From Parapristionchus giblindavisi (Eukaryota; Nematoda; Chromadorea; Rhabditida; Diplogasteridae), in assembly GCA_943737045.1 (NCBI GenBank), contig CALSFV010000311.1, positions 319,501 through 383,500 of the forward strand: a stretch of DNA of 64,000 bases, in the 5' to 3' direction. The translations under genes and the position numbers were made by a program. Under the pieces are notes generated by a model. That model was not told the origin of the DNA. It saw only the letters and a list, made by a program, of their open reading frames with translations, and made no database searches. Shown here in pieces: positions 33,201 to 42,754 of the stretch (positions are counted from its first letter, which is position 1; each line of letters starts with the position of its first letter).

Positions 33201-36200
33201 CCATTGGGCAAACACATCCACACTTAAAAACCTGAGAAAATACATCATCAAGAGCGTGAAAAACGCTAAAAATAGGCACTTTGTGAACTTTTGTGACAAT
33301 TTGTCACAAATTGTCACAAACGTATCACTTTTTTTCGTTTTGACGGTAGTTACAGTATCGGCCAAAAGTCTCACTTTTTTTCATTTTTCTATGAGGCCGT
33401 TTGTATAAGAGTCGGACAAATCTGGGGGAGGGTTGTCACAGGCCAAAAATTTAAATACCCTCAAAACTTGTGTATAAGGGTTATCGACCTCGCTGATGAA
33501 GATGTACATAGTCATTTTGGCTCCAGTGGTCCCGCAACGCCTGGCGGAATTACGGTAACATCACGTTTTCAAGCCGTTCTCGATCCGTGGTTGAGCTAGA
33601 GGTATGAAAATTGGGCTCCTGGGACAGAATTCGATGGCGATGATGGCTGTCTACTTCATTTGTTTTGAAAATTTCCCAACAGTCGACAACTGGAAATTTT
33701 GATTGAGAAGGTTGCGAGCCTAGAGAGTATGAACCGGCGTGGCGAGAGGATTCCAACAATGTATTTTGAGTCCTTATCTCCGTCGAGAAAGCTTTGATTG
33801 GCTCGATATAATGATGCGCGCCTTGCAACATGAGTCTCTCAATTCCGCACACTATCTCGCACTCTCGAGAGTGGCGAGAGAGCGTGCGGAAATGAGAGAG
33901 TGTCGAGGGAGCGCGCGGCATTGAGACGTAAACAACTCCTAATGCTGACGCAGATCACTATATCGAGCCAATGAAAGCTTTCTCGACGGAGATAAGGGCT
34001 CAAAATATATCGTTGGAATACCCTCGCTACGCCGGTTCGAATTGTCATACTCGCTAGGCTCGCAACCTTCTCAATCAAAATTTCCAATTGTCGACTTTTG
34101 GAAAATTTTCAAAACAAATGAAGTAGACAGCCATCATCGCCATCGAATTCTGTCCCAGGAGCCCAATTTTCATACCTCTAGCTCTACCATGGACCGAGAA
34201 CGGCTTGAAAACGTGATTATACCGTAATCATGCCCAGGCGTTGCGGGACCACTAGAGCCAAAATGACTATGCACATCTTCATCAGCGAGGTCGATAACCA
34301 GTGTACACAAGTTTTTAGGGTATTAAAATTTTTGGCCTGTTCCAACCCTTGTTCGACTCTTACGCAAGCGGCCTCCTACAACTTTTGATCCAGGAAAACA
34401 ATCAAGCTGATCTTTTCAGGCAATGTACACAATTTCTAAAATTATGGTTCCACTACAGGCACCTTTGTAATGCATCATATGTATATTTATTTCCCTTATT
34501 TTGGTTTAGTTCCGATTCTTTTCAGAACCGCAGCAAACGTTCTGCTGAGGTATACTCGGTTGTAGCGAGTAAAGATCAAAATACGAAGATCAAAGTTCAA
34601 AGTTCAGCAATAGTTTAAAAAACTTTTGTGAACATCTCAAAGTTTGCTGCGGGTCTGAAACGAATCGGAACTAAACCAAAATAAGGGAAATAAATATATG
34701 ATACATTGCAAAGCTGCAAGCGGTTGAACCATAATTTTAGAAAACCTACCCTCCGAACGGTGGGGTCTCCAAATCAGTCATTCCAAAAAAAAAATTTCAT
34801 GCCCTTAGGGCGAATGAAGAGCTATGTCTACCATAATCTTGGGCGAGACATTACTCGTCACTAGCATCGTTTTAGCACTTAGAACGGGTCGTTAGCACAT
34901 CTAGAAGCTGAGTTTTAAAATATGAAGGTCAAATTTGCAACCCCGCCACAGCTTGAAATAGGAGTCGGATTCCGGATTTTTTCACTGTGCAGCTCTAGTG
35001 TAGTTTTCCACTCTCACAGTGTTTCAGAAGAACACGACATTTCACTAAAAAATTGTAAATTTTCATAATAGTGTATTTCGATTGCATCATCATTACGCAA
35101 TAGTGAACTGATTTAATAACACAACCACATCATGGTTGTATTCTTTGATAAATTTGGTACATTGCCTGAAAAGATCAGGTTGATTGCTTTCCTGTATCAA
35201 AAGTTATAAAAAAAATGAAAAAGTGTGCCTAGACTTTTGGCCGATATTGTATATGTGGTGTACATGAACTACGGTAGCTGATTTTTAGCGGGATATTGTT
35301 GCATTAGAACATTCTACTATTGTTGGTTAGCATACTCCGGTTTTTTTTACTCGCGAGATTTGATGTCCACCCCGCGAGGCCCCCGACTGTTGTCGCCTTA
35401 TGATTCTCCCGTGACAAACTTGATCCTCTTTCCAACCATGTATAATACATTTTGCTAGATTTTCAGGCACGTGACTAACATTTTTTTCAGGCACTTGTAA
35501 GTACCCTTCCCTTATTAGAAATATTTAGTAGTCTTGAAACTGAAAATATTGGGACTTTGAGATGTGGCTGAGTCGATTGAAATGAAAAAGAATCGAAAAA
35601 AGAAAGACTCTAATAAATCGATCGACATAATCGAAAAAATAAACTTCACTTGTGTCTCTACCGTATGCAGAGTACACCACAATGTTTGACAATTTTTTCT
35701 TTCACCACAAAACGATCGATAAAGATTTTAAAAATTTATTTTATTTCAATCGACTGAGAACATCTCAAAATACCAATATTACAGTTTCAAGACGGATAAT
35801 AATTTATAAGAGAGCAGCACACAACCCTTTTTGACAGTAGTTTTCGATAATTTTTTCGTAACGAAAATGATAAGTTCAGTCTCTTAGTCCCTCGGATATT
35901 TTCATGAAGAAACTGTGAAGACAGAAACATAGCAAAAGTTATTCTACTTACATACCTTGCACTTTTTTTATTTTATGTTGATTCGGTTTCGGTTCTCATT
36001 GTCATTGTTAGAAACTGACAATGAGATCTGTCTACCACTGCCCGGACGATTCTTGTCAGCAACACGATCTTGGTATCGGATACAGCCGACTGAACGCCTA
36101 ACTGATGAATGATGTCAGCGTGTTCATGTACATCTCATAATTACGGGTTTCCCCATTACTAGAAGACTTGACTAACTTGCTTGAAAAATTCTCCGGTATT

Positions 36201-36693
36201 TTTTACTCGCGGGGCACACCGTTCAATCCCGTGGTGTACGCCGCGAGGTACATCACGTGGTAGATCCTTGAGACGGGGTACCTCGCGGGCTGCAGCCTCT
36301 AGACGGGGTGCCCCGTGAGGTGGATGACGGTGTGCCCCGCGAGATTTGATGTCCACCCCGCAAGTCACACCGTCTCTTCCACACCGTGATGCACTTCGCG
36401 GTGCACCCCGCGAGATTTGGCCTCTGAACGGTGTCCCCGCGAGCTAAAAATACCGGAGTAGGGAGTTGCCGATGATCACTCGTCTAAATGCTACAACAGG
36501 AATTGCGCAGATGCATTTTGGAGCCTGGGTAACATCATGACAAAATTAATACGAGCAAAAGTAGGTGTAAAAAATTGGCGCACCCTGTAACAGGCACATT
36601 GGACAAATAAATTAATTTCAGGGATAAGGAGTACGTCCGTCAGGTTGTTAATGCGATGAAACAGTATTGCGGAGCAACGGATTCTACTAAGAA
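27298..36693 (+). CDS. Gene 3: three-TM protein with four tandem 72-nt exons (3' end unresolved)
   Basis: The exons are 27298-27543, 27783-27908, 28914-29047, then four homologous 72-nt exons at 31374-31445, 31600-31671, 32665-32736 and 36622-36693. Exon 1 starts MDLRKIKI and carries two hydrophobic segments (around residues 20-40 and 54-74). Exon 2 carries a third (CLALILSSFAFGAALAA). Exon 3 has IWKCGGLVNCP. The topology and this Cys motif faintly recall a tetraspanin large loop, but that is only a possibility. Exon 3 ends in phase 2, and every repeat exon is phase 2 in and out, so any number keeps the frame. The repeat consensus is (R)DLEFAYQ-ANAQK-W-EAV-TDK. The last exon is not certain: acceptors at 37671 or 37740 both give a short tail and stop. 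Introns are crowded with transposons. The protein family is not recognised. Confidence 0.75.
27603..27730. repeat. Palindromic MITE in gene 3 intron 1
   Basis: GGTTCGAAGTGGGGCT pairs with AGCCCCACCTCGAAC, and TTTTAGTTCTAAAATTTA words pair internally with TAGCTAAAATTTAGCC. The element is about 128 bp and non-coding. Confidence 0.7.
27919..28122. repeat. MITE TATTGACCGTATAAAA, copy 2
   Basis: It begins TTATTGACCGTATAAAA and ends TTTTTACGGATATA. It is homologous in reverse order to 7399-7614, sharing CACTTGTTTATTTGGT and GTTTAGCAGC. It lies in intron 2 of gene 3. Confidence 0.7.
28431..28646. repeat. Fold-back in gene 3 intron 2
   Basis: AACATTTGCCAGAATACGGG pairs with CCCGTATTCCGACAAATGTT, and the pairing continues through ACTAACGTTACTCGAGCAAA. 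Arms are about 75 bp. Confidence 0.75.
29376..29450 (+). other. tRNA-like module in left TIR of copy 2
   Basis: GGTGGTGTAGTGGC (A-box-like) is followed about 45 nt later by GGGTTCGATGCC (B-box-like, 29426-29437). The cloverleaf is imperfect. The mirrored module is in the right TIR at 30541-30615. Confidence 0.55.
29562..29927 (+). CDS. Acidic ORF inside long-TIR element (copy 2)
   Basis: The 121-codon frame is identical to the one at 716-1081. It ends at VSKKE immediately before GTATGT, so it is probably a first exon left without its partners. Residues about 70-95 are very acidic (GSESDLLRDEDEETDPDW). No catalytic motif is present. It may be the head of a transposase, but this cannot be proved from the sequence. 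Confidence 0.45.
   Translation: MIYHNLFCTAIITFFIIPCRLFPMFSSDRVIGRLIQVFGTPQDTSLLARRESKVDQELINILRSGEEGELDVGSESDLLRDEDEETDPDWNADDDDLSYIGAAAEDEMNFGRVKVSKKEVC
31208..31332. repeat. Palindrome of CGTTACATTTGCCTTACG family (copy 3)
   Basis: CGTTACATTTACCTTACGTGC pairs with GCACGTAAGGCAAATGTAACG, with CCTACGCCGTA / TACGGCGTAGG inside. It stands directly upstream of the first repeat exon of gene 3 and ends about 40 bp before its acceptor. Confidence 0.75.
31813..32160. mobile_element. Nested TTAA-flanked element carrying a tRNA-like module
   Basis: TTAAAGGTGGACTCCCGCGAAT on the left pairs with ATTCGCGAGTCTCCACCTTTAA on the right, and both borders are TTAA. Homologous MITEs lacking this insert show the site was TTAAGG-like. 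A diverged relative of the left arm (CGGATATTTTCATGAAGAAACTG) is at 35895-35960. Confidence 0.7.
31990..32068 (-). other. tRNA-like sequence in nested element
   Basis: On the minus strand it reads TTAGCGCAGTGGTAACAC (A-box region), then GTGGGTTCGAATCC (near-perfect B box) about 35 nt later. It is the most tRNA-like of the modules in the window. I could not form a convincing anticodon and acceptor stem, so it is called tRNA-derived and not a tRNA gene. Confidence 0.5.
32756..33346. mobile_element. CCGTCAAAACG MITE, copy 3
   Basis: Intact CCGTCAAAACGAAAAAAAGT ends are flanked by TA at 32754-32755 and 33347-33348. The inner arms contain GTGACAATTTGTGACAAATTGTCAC and TATACGGTAGGATTTTCTACC. It is inserted in the intron following repeat exon 3 of gene 3, only 20 bp after the donor. 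Confidence 0.88.
33353..35249. mobile_element. 1.9-kb Tc1-type fold-back, TIR CAGTATCGGCCAAAAGTCT
   Basis: The termini CAGTATCGGCCAAAAGTCTCAC and AGACTTTTGGCCGATATTG are flanked by TA (33351-33352 and 35250-35251). Left of centre, 33395-33950 is an inverted copy of 33965-34380. The right third (34380-35249) is single-copy here but has a diverged partial relative at 55558-55930. Short open frames in the arms mirror one another and show no domain. It begins six bases after the preceding MITE. Confidence 0.85.
36192..36457. repeat. GC-rich fold-back repeat, TCCGGTATTTTTTACTCGCGG
   Basis: The ends TCCGGTATTTTTTACTCGCG and CGCGAGCTAAAAATACCGGA are inverted copies. The interior is a series of CCCCGCGAG, GGGGTACCTCGCGG and CACACCG words. 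It is much richer in GC than its surroundings. Related pieces are at 10565-10721, 14828-14935 and 35336-35390. Confidence 0.75.
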
Positions 36694-36962
36694 GTTGGTG
36701 AATTTCATTGTAGTTATGCAGTACAGCTCGGTCGACACGTACTCCGTTGCGAGGGGCGCATTTGCATGAATCATTTACTTCCTTTGCGTATGAGTATTTT
36801 CCGATTGTTAAAGTCATAAACTTTTTATAACGGAAACTCATCATTAAGACTTTGAGAATCCACGACTATTCATAAGCGAATGAATTAAATTATGTGTCCA
36901 AATGCGCTCCACAGTAGGTCGCAGTGGAGCAAGTGTCAACAACATGATTGAGCAGTACTGTA

Positions 36963-37493
36963 CTGTCCCGCAGAATAGCCGCCTTAAAGGAGCAGACATC
37001 TTTGTTAACGGCCTCTTTAACGCTCTACGCTCTCTCGTTGCTAGAGAGCCGAGAAATAGTGTGCGCGATCCATTTACGGACTCTCCCTTTAACAGGATCG
37101 CCGCGACAAGCCAGTATCGCCAAGCTCTTGCGCTCTGCTTTTAGTGTTTAAGGTGTCTCAAATACGTTTTTGATAAGCTATTCGGTCATATGCATACAGC
37201 GGTGCGGTGTAATACCGTAATTCTCAATTCTCGAGTGGGAGAATTAAGAATTACTGTATTTCACCACCAAACGGTATTGCTCTGCAATATTTAAAAAATT
37301 GATTTTCATTAATTTAGAAACATTTTTATATTCTTTTCTCGTGTGCATTATATGCATATTACCGAGCAGCCTATCAAAAACGTATTTGAGACACCTAAAA
37401 CACTTCGAACAGTGCGCATAAGAGCATGGCGATACTGGCGAGACGCCGCGTGTCGCGGCGATCGCCGGGTATGGCGGCGCTTCTGCGGGACAG
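36963..37493. mobile_element. TA-flanked fold-back with two nested MITEs
   Basis: CTGTCCCGCAGAA and TTCTGCGGGACAG ends are bordered by TA. The left arm is split by a TTAA-ended MITE (36984-37092), and the centre holds another fold-back (37151-37396, ends AGGTGTCTCAAATACG). GATCGCCGCGACA and CCAGTATCGCC blocks pair across the insertions. The unit lies in the intron following the fourth repeat exon of gene 3, whose intron sequence resumes at about 37497. Confidence 0.8.
36984..37092. repeat. TTAA-ended MITE, copy 3
   Basis: It begins TTAAAGGAGCAGAC and ends CTCTCCCTTTAA, sharing CTCTCGTTGCTAGAGAGC and GAAATAGTGTGCGC with copies 1 and 2. It interrupts the left arm of the surrounding fold-back. 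Confidence 0.75.
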
Positions 37494-38345
37494 TATATAG
37501 TGTAACTGAGCTACGGTAGCCAATATTTCAGCAACACTCACCACGCACAGCATCACAAGAAAACGGAGTGTGAACTTTCCAAATTGGCGAGGTACGGTAG
37601 CTTTAGAATATTGTGCTGTTTTATTACTATTACCTATTATTCGGATAAACTGAGTGGCCTTCATTATTGTAGATATTATTTCTGTATTCTTTGTGAGATC
37701 AAGAAGAAATGAACTAAGGTTGAATATGCTTTATTTGCAGACGTTTCGGGACTATCGTCGCATCATCAGTGAGGAAATGAGCTATGAAAGCCGAGAGCGA
37801 ACATCAGCCAATACAGCAGCAGTTTGCTTGACTAGTTCACTTTCTACGTGTAATTTGTTTATTGCCGTTATTATAATAATAAATCAATTTATGCGTTTTA
37901 CAAGAAAACACGGTAAATAATAATAGATAAATAAATTTTTATAAATAAAGCTAGTATTTCTACGTACAGTGCGGGACATAATGATATGACACCCCTAAAT
38001 TTTTGGGATTCTTGCCGAATTTTAAATGGAAATCAAAAGAGGTATATTCCATTTGTATCCACTCCTTGGATAACTAAGGTAGCCCACGTATGAGGAAATT
38101 CAATTTCCCGGTCAACGAGAAAATAATGATTTTCCGAAATTTTGACGGGACATAATGATATGACACCCTGATTTTTTCATGAGCATATATTTTTTTCAAA
38201 CTTCTGCATAACAGCAATGGATCAACAATAGGTTAGTAACCAATGTTATGGCCCTTGCTCGAGATTGGGCGAAAGATCCGAATGGGCATGCTTCCACGGA
38301 GGGCAGAAATCACTTGAGGCTCGATGCAGTCCCACTCATTTTTGA

Positions 38346-38997
38346 GGGGGGCGATCATTTGCACAACGATCATTTGCACAACGGATCATAAATCGGTCGG
38401 GAGGTGGCGCAGGGCAACCAAAGTTGTACCATTGTTATCAGTGGGAGTGTACGGTATTGTGCTACCGTAACCGTCAGGAATCGCGAACTGACTTTTTTCA
38501 GTCGACCCATGACCCGGGGATCATGGTTGAAAATGACAAAAGTCGAAAAATTTATGATGACTCGAGGTCAAATACTAGTTGCCATTATACCAATAGTGAG
38601 CCAACTTTTATCTTTCTGGATTCCGTAACCCGAACTACTGTGATCTAGCTACCGTAACCTGCAATATTATAGCGAAATGCACTTCAAATACCTGTTTGAT
38701 TACGGTAGTTCGGGTTACGGTATCCAGAAAGATAGAAGTTGGCTCACTACTGATATAATGGCAACTAGTATTTGACCTCGGGTCATCATAAATTTTTCGA
38801 CTTTTGTTATTTTCAACCATGAACCCCGGGTCATGGGTCGACTGAAAAAAGTCAGTTCGCGATTCCTGACGGTTACGGTAGCACAATACCGTACACTCCC
38901 ACTGATAACAATGATACAACTTTGGTTGCCCTGCGTCACCTCCCGACCGATTTATGATCCGTTGTGCAAATGATCGTTGTGCAAATGATCGCCCCCC
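38346..38997. mobile_element. 652-bp fold-back, GGGGGGCGATC ends, 8-bp TSD
   Basis: The arms of about 295 bp are near-perfect inverted copies with a loop near 38646-38697. The ends are GGGGGGCGATCATTTGCAC and its complement. The flanks ATTTTTGA (38338-38345 and 38998-39005) are duplicated. Removing the element and one flank restores the Tc1 sequence seen at 44955-44970. The G-run termini with an 8-bp duplication resemble the element at 51332-53142. A Mutator-like or hAT-like origin is possible. Confidence 0.88.
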
Positions 38998-39116
38998 ATT
39001 TTTGATGGCATCCTTCAACTCGGCAACGGATGCATACTGTTTGTTGTTCTTGTACACACAACTAACCAGGATGCCCCACATGTTCTACATGGAGTTTACA
39101 TCGTGGTCGCCGGTAG

Positions 39117-39642
39117 CAGGGTTGGGCGGTAAAGGGTGACCGGTAAAAAATTCGGTAACGGTAATTTACCGGTCTGAAATACCGGTAAAAAATCGGTAAA
39201 ACGGTAAAAACGGTAAAACTCTTAAAATCCATGTAAAATCGCAAAAAATTGCAAAAAGTGTTGTTTCTACGTTTATTCATGCCACCAGATTTGCGACATC
39301 GTGCCTGAATCTATATGTGAATGGCAAAAGGCTAATTTGCTCTTACTTAGTTATAACAAAAAATAATTTCATTTCTTTAACTGTGTTATTAAATTTGAAA
39401 AGAGTTATTTATGGTTAGAATAAATCTTCTGTAGTCTGTTGAGACATAAAATTACATTCGGATATGGTCAATTTCTCGAAATTTCAAACAAAATATTACC
39501 AAGAGATTACCAGAATATCTAGTGTAAATTTCGGTAATTACCGTTGAGAAATCGTAAAATCTTCCGGTCGGTAAATTTTACGGTCACAGACCGGTAAAAC
39601 CGGTAAAAAATCGGTAACGGAAAATTTTTCCGCCCAACCCTG
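39117..39642. mobile_element. 526-bp hAT MITE with perfect 8-bp TSD
   Basis: The termini are CAGGGTTGGGCGG and CCGCCCAACCCTG. The duplicated flank GCCGGTAG is at 39109-39116 and 39643-39650. The unoccupied Tc1 copy at about 45060-45080 shows the site once. The interior is full of ACCGGTAAAAA units in both orientations. A CAGGG-type terminus with an 8-bp duplication is characteristic of hAT. Confidence 0.93.
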
Positions 39643-39789
39643 GCCGGTAGGGCATGGGAGAACTGGGATGTTCTTGACTTCGAACAATGGTTTTGGTGGC
39701 GAAGGAGGCGCCATCTTTCTGGGAGATCAGCAGATCTACCCTGATCAGATGTATTGAGCAAATCGGTTCAACATATAATATTTTATCAA

Positions 39790-40515
39790 CAACTATCATA
39801 TCAACAATATCAACAACTATCATATCAACAATATCATCTCCCTCTGCGAAGGGTCTAATTAGACAATTAGAGAAACCCCAGCACCTTTTCACTAGATTAT
39901 TACATTATCGTACCACCCTTGCAACTACCTCACCACCCGTTTACGATATTAGACTTGATAATTATCATTTACATTCACTTTATTCAAGACGTTTAGTTGC
40001 TGACATTATTTTTGCTGTAAAGATTATTCGTTCACTTGTCGATGTACCTATGTCTGATTACTATGCTTTACGAAATTGTAATTCTCGTCACAATGCATTC
40101 TCTATTCACATTCCAATTGCAAAAGAGAGAATCTTCGTAGCTCATTTGCACATCGTACTACTCGTTTTTTGTGTAATTTACATCGTATCTGTAATCCACT
40201 ATTGTCAATTCAGTCTATCAAATTTCACCTATTTCGCCACCCACAACTTCCCCATACTCTACAAGTCGAAGTACTCAATCTTTAGTTGTCTATCCCGGTG
40301 ATTCCATTATGATCCAAACCCTCACATGGATCTGAACGGTCCCCTTCCCGTTCTGAGGCTTCGTCCACCTCACTCAAACTGGATCACTGGTGATTTGATA
40401 GCTATCGATTAACCCCTGTCACCTTCCCCAAGTCCTTTCTATCATTATTATAATTATTTTTCTCATCGTTTCTGTATTTGCTGTCGCACCTGTCACGGGT
40501 GTATCAAATAAATAA
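39790..40515 (+). pseudogene. LINE 3' fragment with (AAAT)n tail
   Basis: The open frame ending at 40301 has EKPQHLFTRLLHYRTT, YDIRLDNYHLHSLYSRR and ADIIFAVKIIRSLVD. These correspond to the post-RT region of CR1/jockey-type LINE proteins, as in the other two LINE fragments here. The 3' end is a run of AAAT units (about 40500-40523), usual for this class. ATCAACAAC-ATC flanks the fragment on both sides (about 39787 and 40523) and may be the target duplication, although the left side is itself a short tandem repeat. Confidence 0.75.
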
Positions 40516-40637
40516 ATAAATAAATCAACAACAATCTGTGTTAAAGAAGGGGAACCAGGAGATTTGGGGTGCGCTATTGACATGAAGAAGGTGGGAGACC
40601 TTATGTTCTCTATTAGAATTGAGATTTTCACAGAGTA

Positions 40638-40712
40638 GCGTGTATAGCTAAGTGGTTAAATGCCAGCGTTTGTAACCATACCACGCGGTTCGATTCCCGT
40701 TTGCAATTTTCT
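40638..40712 (+). other. tRNA-like sequence
   Basis: GCGTGTATAGCTAAGTGGTTAAATGC gives a good A-box region, and GCGGTTCGATTCCCG is a near-consensus B box about 45 nt on. The candidate anticodon loop TTTGTAA would read TGT, but its flanking stems do not pair, so this is probably a pseudo-tRNA or tRNA-derived repeat. Confidence 0.5.
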
Positions 40713-40854
40713 ACGTATTTTCAAAAACTCGCGCCTTTCCCTGGACATGAACGAACTTTAATCCCGGGTTTACGGTATTCCGGGGCATCTCAAATTTTAG
40801 AGAAAATTGTTTTTGTAATCAGGGAGATGTGATCTATAGTTCTGCCTGGCCAGT

Positions 40855-41110
40855 TTAGTCACGAAAAAACTCGAGGGTCCCCTTCTTTAACTTCTTAATT
40901 CTGCCTCCTCTCGCGCCAATAACTAGCTTCAAACGGTATTGGTGAAAACGATGGTATTTTAGCTCGATTCTTTCCCATTCGCGGAAAAGGGCCTTCTTGA
41001 GCGACTCCAGAGTCGAGCTGGGATGAGCACAGGTATTGCTCTCAAGAAGTGATCGCAGAATATGGTCGAGGGGGTTGAGATCGGGAGAGAACGAAACGCA
41101 GATACGAGAT
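40855..41110 (-). pseudogene. Tc1-like transposase C-terminal fragment
   Basis: The minus-strand frame contains FSPDLNPLDHILRSL, then STLESLKKALFREWERIELK and GARGGRIKK before a TAA at 40855-40857. SPDLNPLD is the segment just after the second catalytic Asp of Tc1/mariner transposases, and the Glu-rich LREW-like helix and ARGG end are also typical. The N-terminal HTH and first Asp are missing. The nearby CAGGGTGCGGCAGAATTATT (about 41208-41227, minus strand) looks like its terminal repeat. It is dead. Confidence 0.8.
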
Positions 41111-41228
41111 GCTCATAATGGTGAATTTCAATGAAATTATTTTGAGAGCGCCGGGGGAATCGCACAAAACGATGAAAAGCCACTGCTAAATGCACGACGT
41201 CGTGTTTCAATAATTCTGCCGCACCCTG

Positions 41229-41720
41229 TATATTTCATGTCGAATTTCCTTTGCTAATCACATGTCAGGCCAATCAATCATTAGGTACGTAATATTCGTC
41301 CTCACTCCAAGAATGTATGACCGCATGGACAAGGTTCTGTCAAGATATCGCGAAGTTACAAGAACATTAAAGAAATGTGCAGATTTGTGCAGAATCTGAA
41401 TTTTAAAGGGGGAAAGAATGAGCAGCATAATGACATATGGAGGTTCGATTTTAAGTACATTTCGATTCAATCTGGTCGACACCGCAGGCTAGAGATGTTT
41501 AATGCGAACATAATTATTATTTAATGTTTTATAACCATTTTATAAAAATACATTTCCAGGTTCAGATTATTCCCACTCTGACATCTTTTTAATGATCTTG
41601 CAACTTCGCGATTTCTCCGCAGAACCTTGTCCATGTGGTCAAGCATTCATGGAGTGAGGATGAATAAAACGTACGTAATGATTGGGATGATTAGCAAAGG
41701 AAATTTGACAAGAAATATAA
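41229..41720. repeat. Fold-back with TATTTC..GAAATTTCC ends
   Basis: CATGTCGAATTTCCTTTGCTAATCA pairs (imperfectly) with TGATTAGCAAAGGAAATTTGAC. TACGTAATATTCGTCCTCACTCC pairs with GGAGTGAGGATGAATAAAACG, and GACAAGGTTCTG pairs with CAGAACCTTGTC. Arms are about 170 bp around a non-coding centre. Confidence 0.7.
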
Positions 41721-41855
41721 GAAAAAGTGAAACTATGGTAACAATCGCAATGCTTGCAGAAATGAGAAATCGATTAGTGTTCGATACTGATTGATTACAA
41801 AGTTGCATATGTGCACGTCCTCTATACTGCCCGTTGGTTATTCTCTCCTGCCCTT

Positions 41856-42300
41856 ACTAGGGAATGGTTTATGTGATGGTTGAAATTACGGTTAGTGACC
41901 TACATAGCGATCATCAGCATAGTCGACTTAGTAAGAATCAACTGTCAAAAACTGCAGTTGATCGATTTTTTAAACAAAACCCCTCGCAAATCCGCCGCAG
42001 GAAAGACAGTCAAAAAGATTTTTTTGTTTTTTCCCACTTTTTGAACACGAGTTCGATTCCCCCGACAGCATTTTATGTCTGCATGGTAATTCCAGCAAAA
42101 AAAATTGCTGTTTTAATGGAAATCAAGTCTAAAAAATCTTCTTTGGCTGTCTTTCGTGCGGCGGATATGCGACGGGTTTCGTTCAAAAAATCGATCAACT
42201 GCAGCTTTTGAAAGTTGATTCTTATTAAGTCGACCATGCTGATTATCGTTATGTAGGTCACTAACCGCAATTTCAACCATCAAAGAAACCATTCCCTAGT
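41856..42300. repeat. Fold-back with ACTAGGGAATGGTT ends (copy 2)
   Basis: The terminal ACTAGGGAATGGTT and AACCATTCCCTAGT, and inner CAGCATAGTCGACTTAGTAAG with its inverse, identify it as a relative of 25497-25765. The centre has GAGTTCGATTCCCC, a B-box-like word. Confidence 0.75.
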
Positions 42301-42754
42301 TAGCTACTCAGATTGTGTGTGAAATGTGGTTTGCCCATCCACTGCATACACTATGTTCATAAAAAGAATCGCTTTGCAAAGGACAATAAATTTTTTACAC
42401 AAAATCAAGCAGAACATCAAACTTGGGCAAAATCGTAAACTTCGCAATTTATATATTTCTTTCAGGAAGACAATTCAAAAAATGGAAGCATTTAACGTAC
42501 TCGCATGATCTTTGATCTTTGAACTTTCATAGCAGGTCATTCATTGTTTGACTCATGATTGAGAGGTTAAATTGAACTCACGAGGTCAAGGTCATGCAAT
42601 GAATGACCTGAAAAACAGCTATGAGAGTTCAAAGATCAAGGATCATGCGAGTACGTTAAATGTTTTCATTTTTGAATTGTCTTCCAAAGCCTTGAAGTCG
42701 AATTTTTTTTTTTTATATATGAAATTATTTTTTAATTCTCTCATTTTGATGTGA

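Larger units (their letters stand above)
37967..39730 (-). mobile_element. Tc1-like transposon, 3' half, with two later insertions
   Basis: The left end CAGTGCGGGACATAATGATATG follows TA at 37965-37966 and matches both ends of the element at 44584-46176. Read on the minus strand, it encodes pieces of the C-terminal part of a Tc1-family DDE transposase: MWGILVSC, then YASVAELKDAIKN, then the CGSMPIR-like region. Two elements interrupt it: 38346-38997 and 39117-39642, each with its own 8-bp target duplication. The right end is lost near 39730, where a LINE fragment follows. The transposase is not functional. Confidence 0.85.

Noticed and set aside
37654..37920. Terminal exon of gene 3 with a fourth membrane helix (NLFIAVIIIINQF)
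   Set aside because: The phase does not fit the preceding phase-2 exon, and the end overlaps a LINE-tail repeat shared with 11815-11875.
40638..40712. Functional tRNA-Thr (TGT)
   Set aside because: A and B boxes are good, but the anticodon and acceptor stems do not pair.
41864..42211. 115-codon frame at 41.9-42.2 kb
   Set aside because: It lies wholly inside a fold-back repeat related to 25497-25765 and has no domain.
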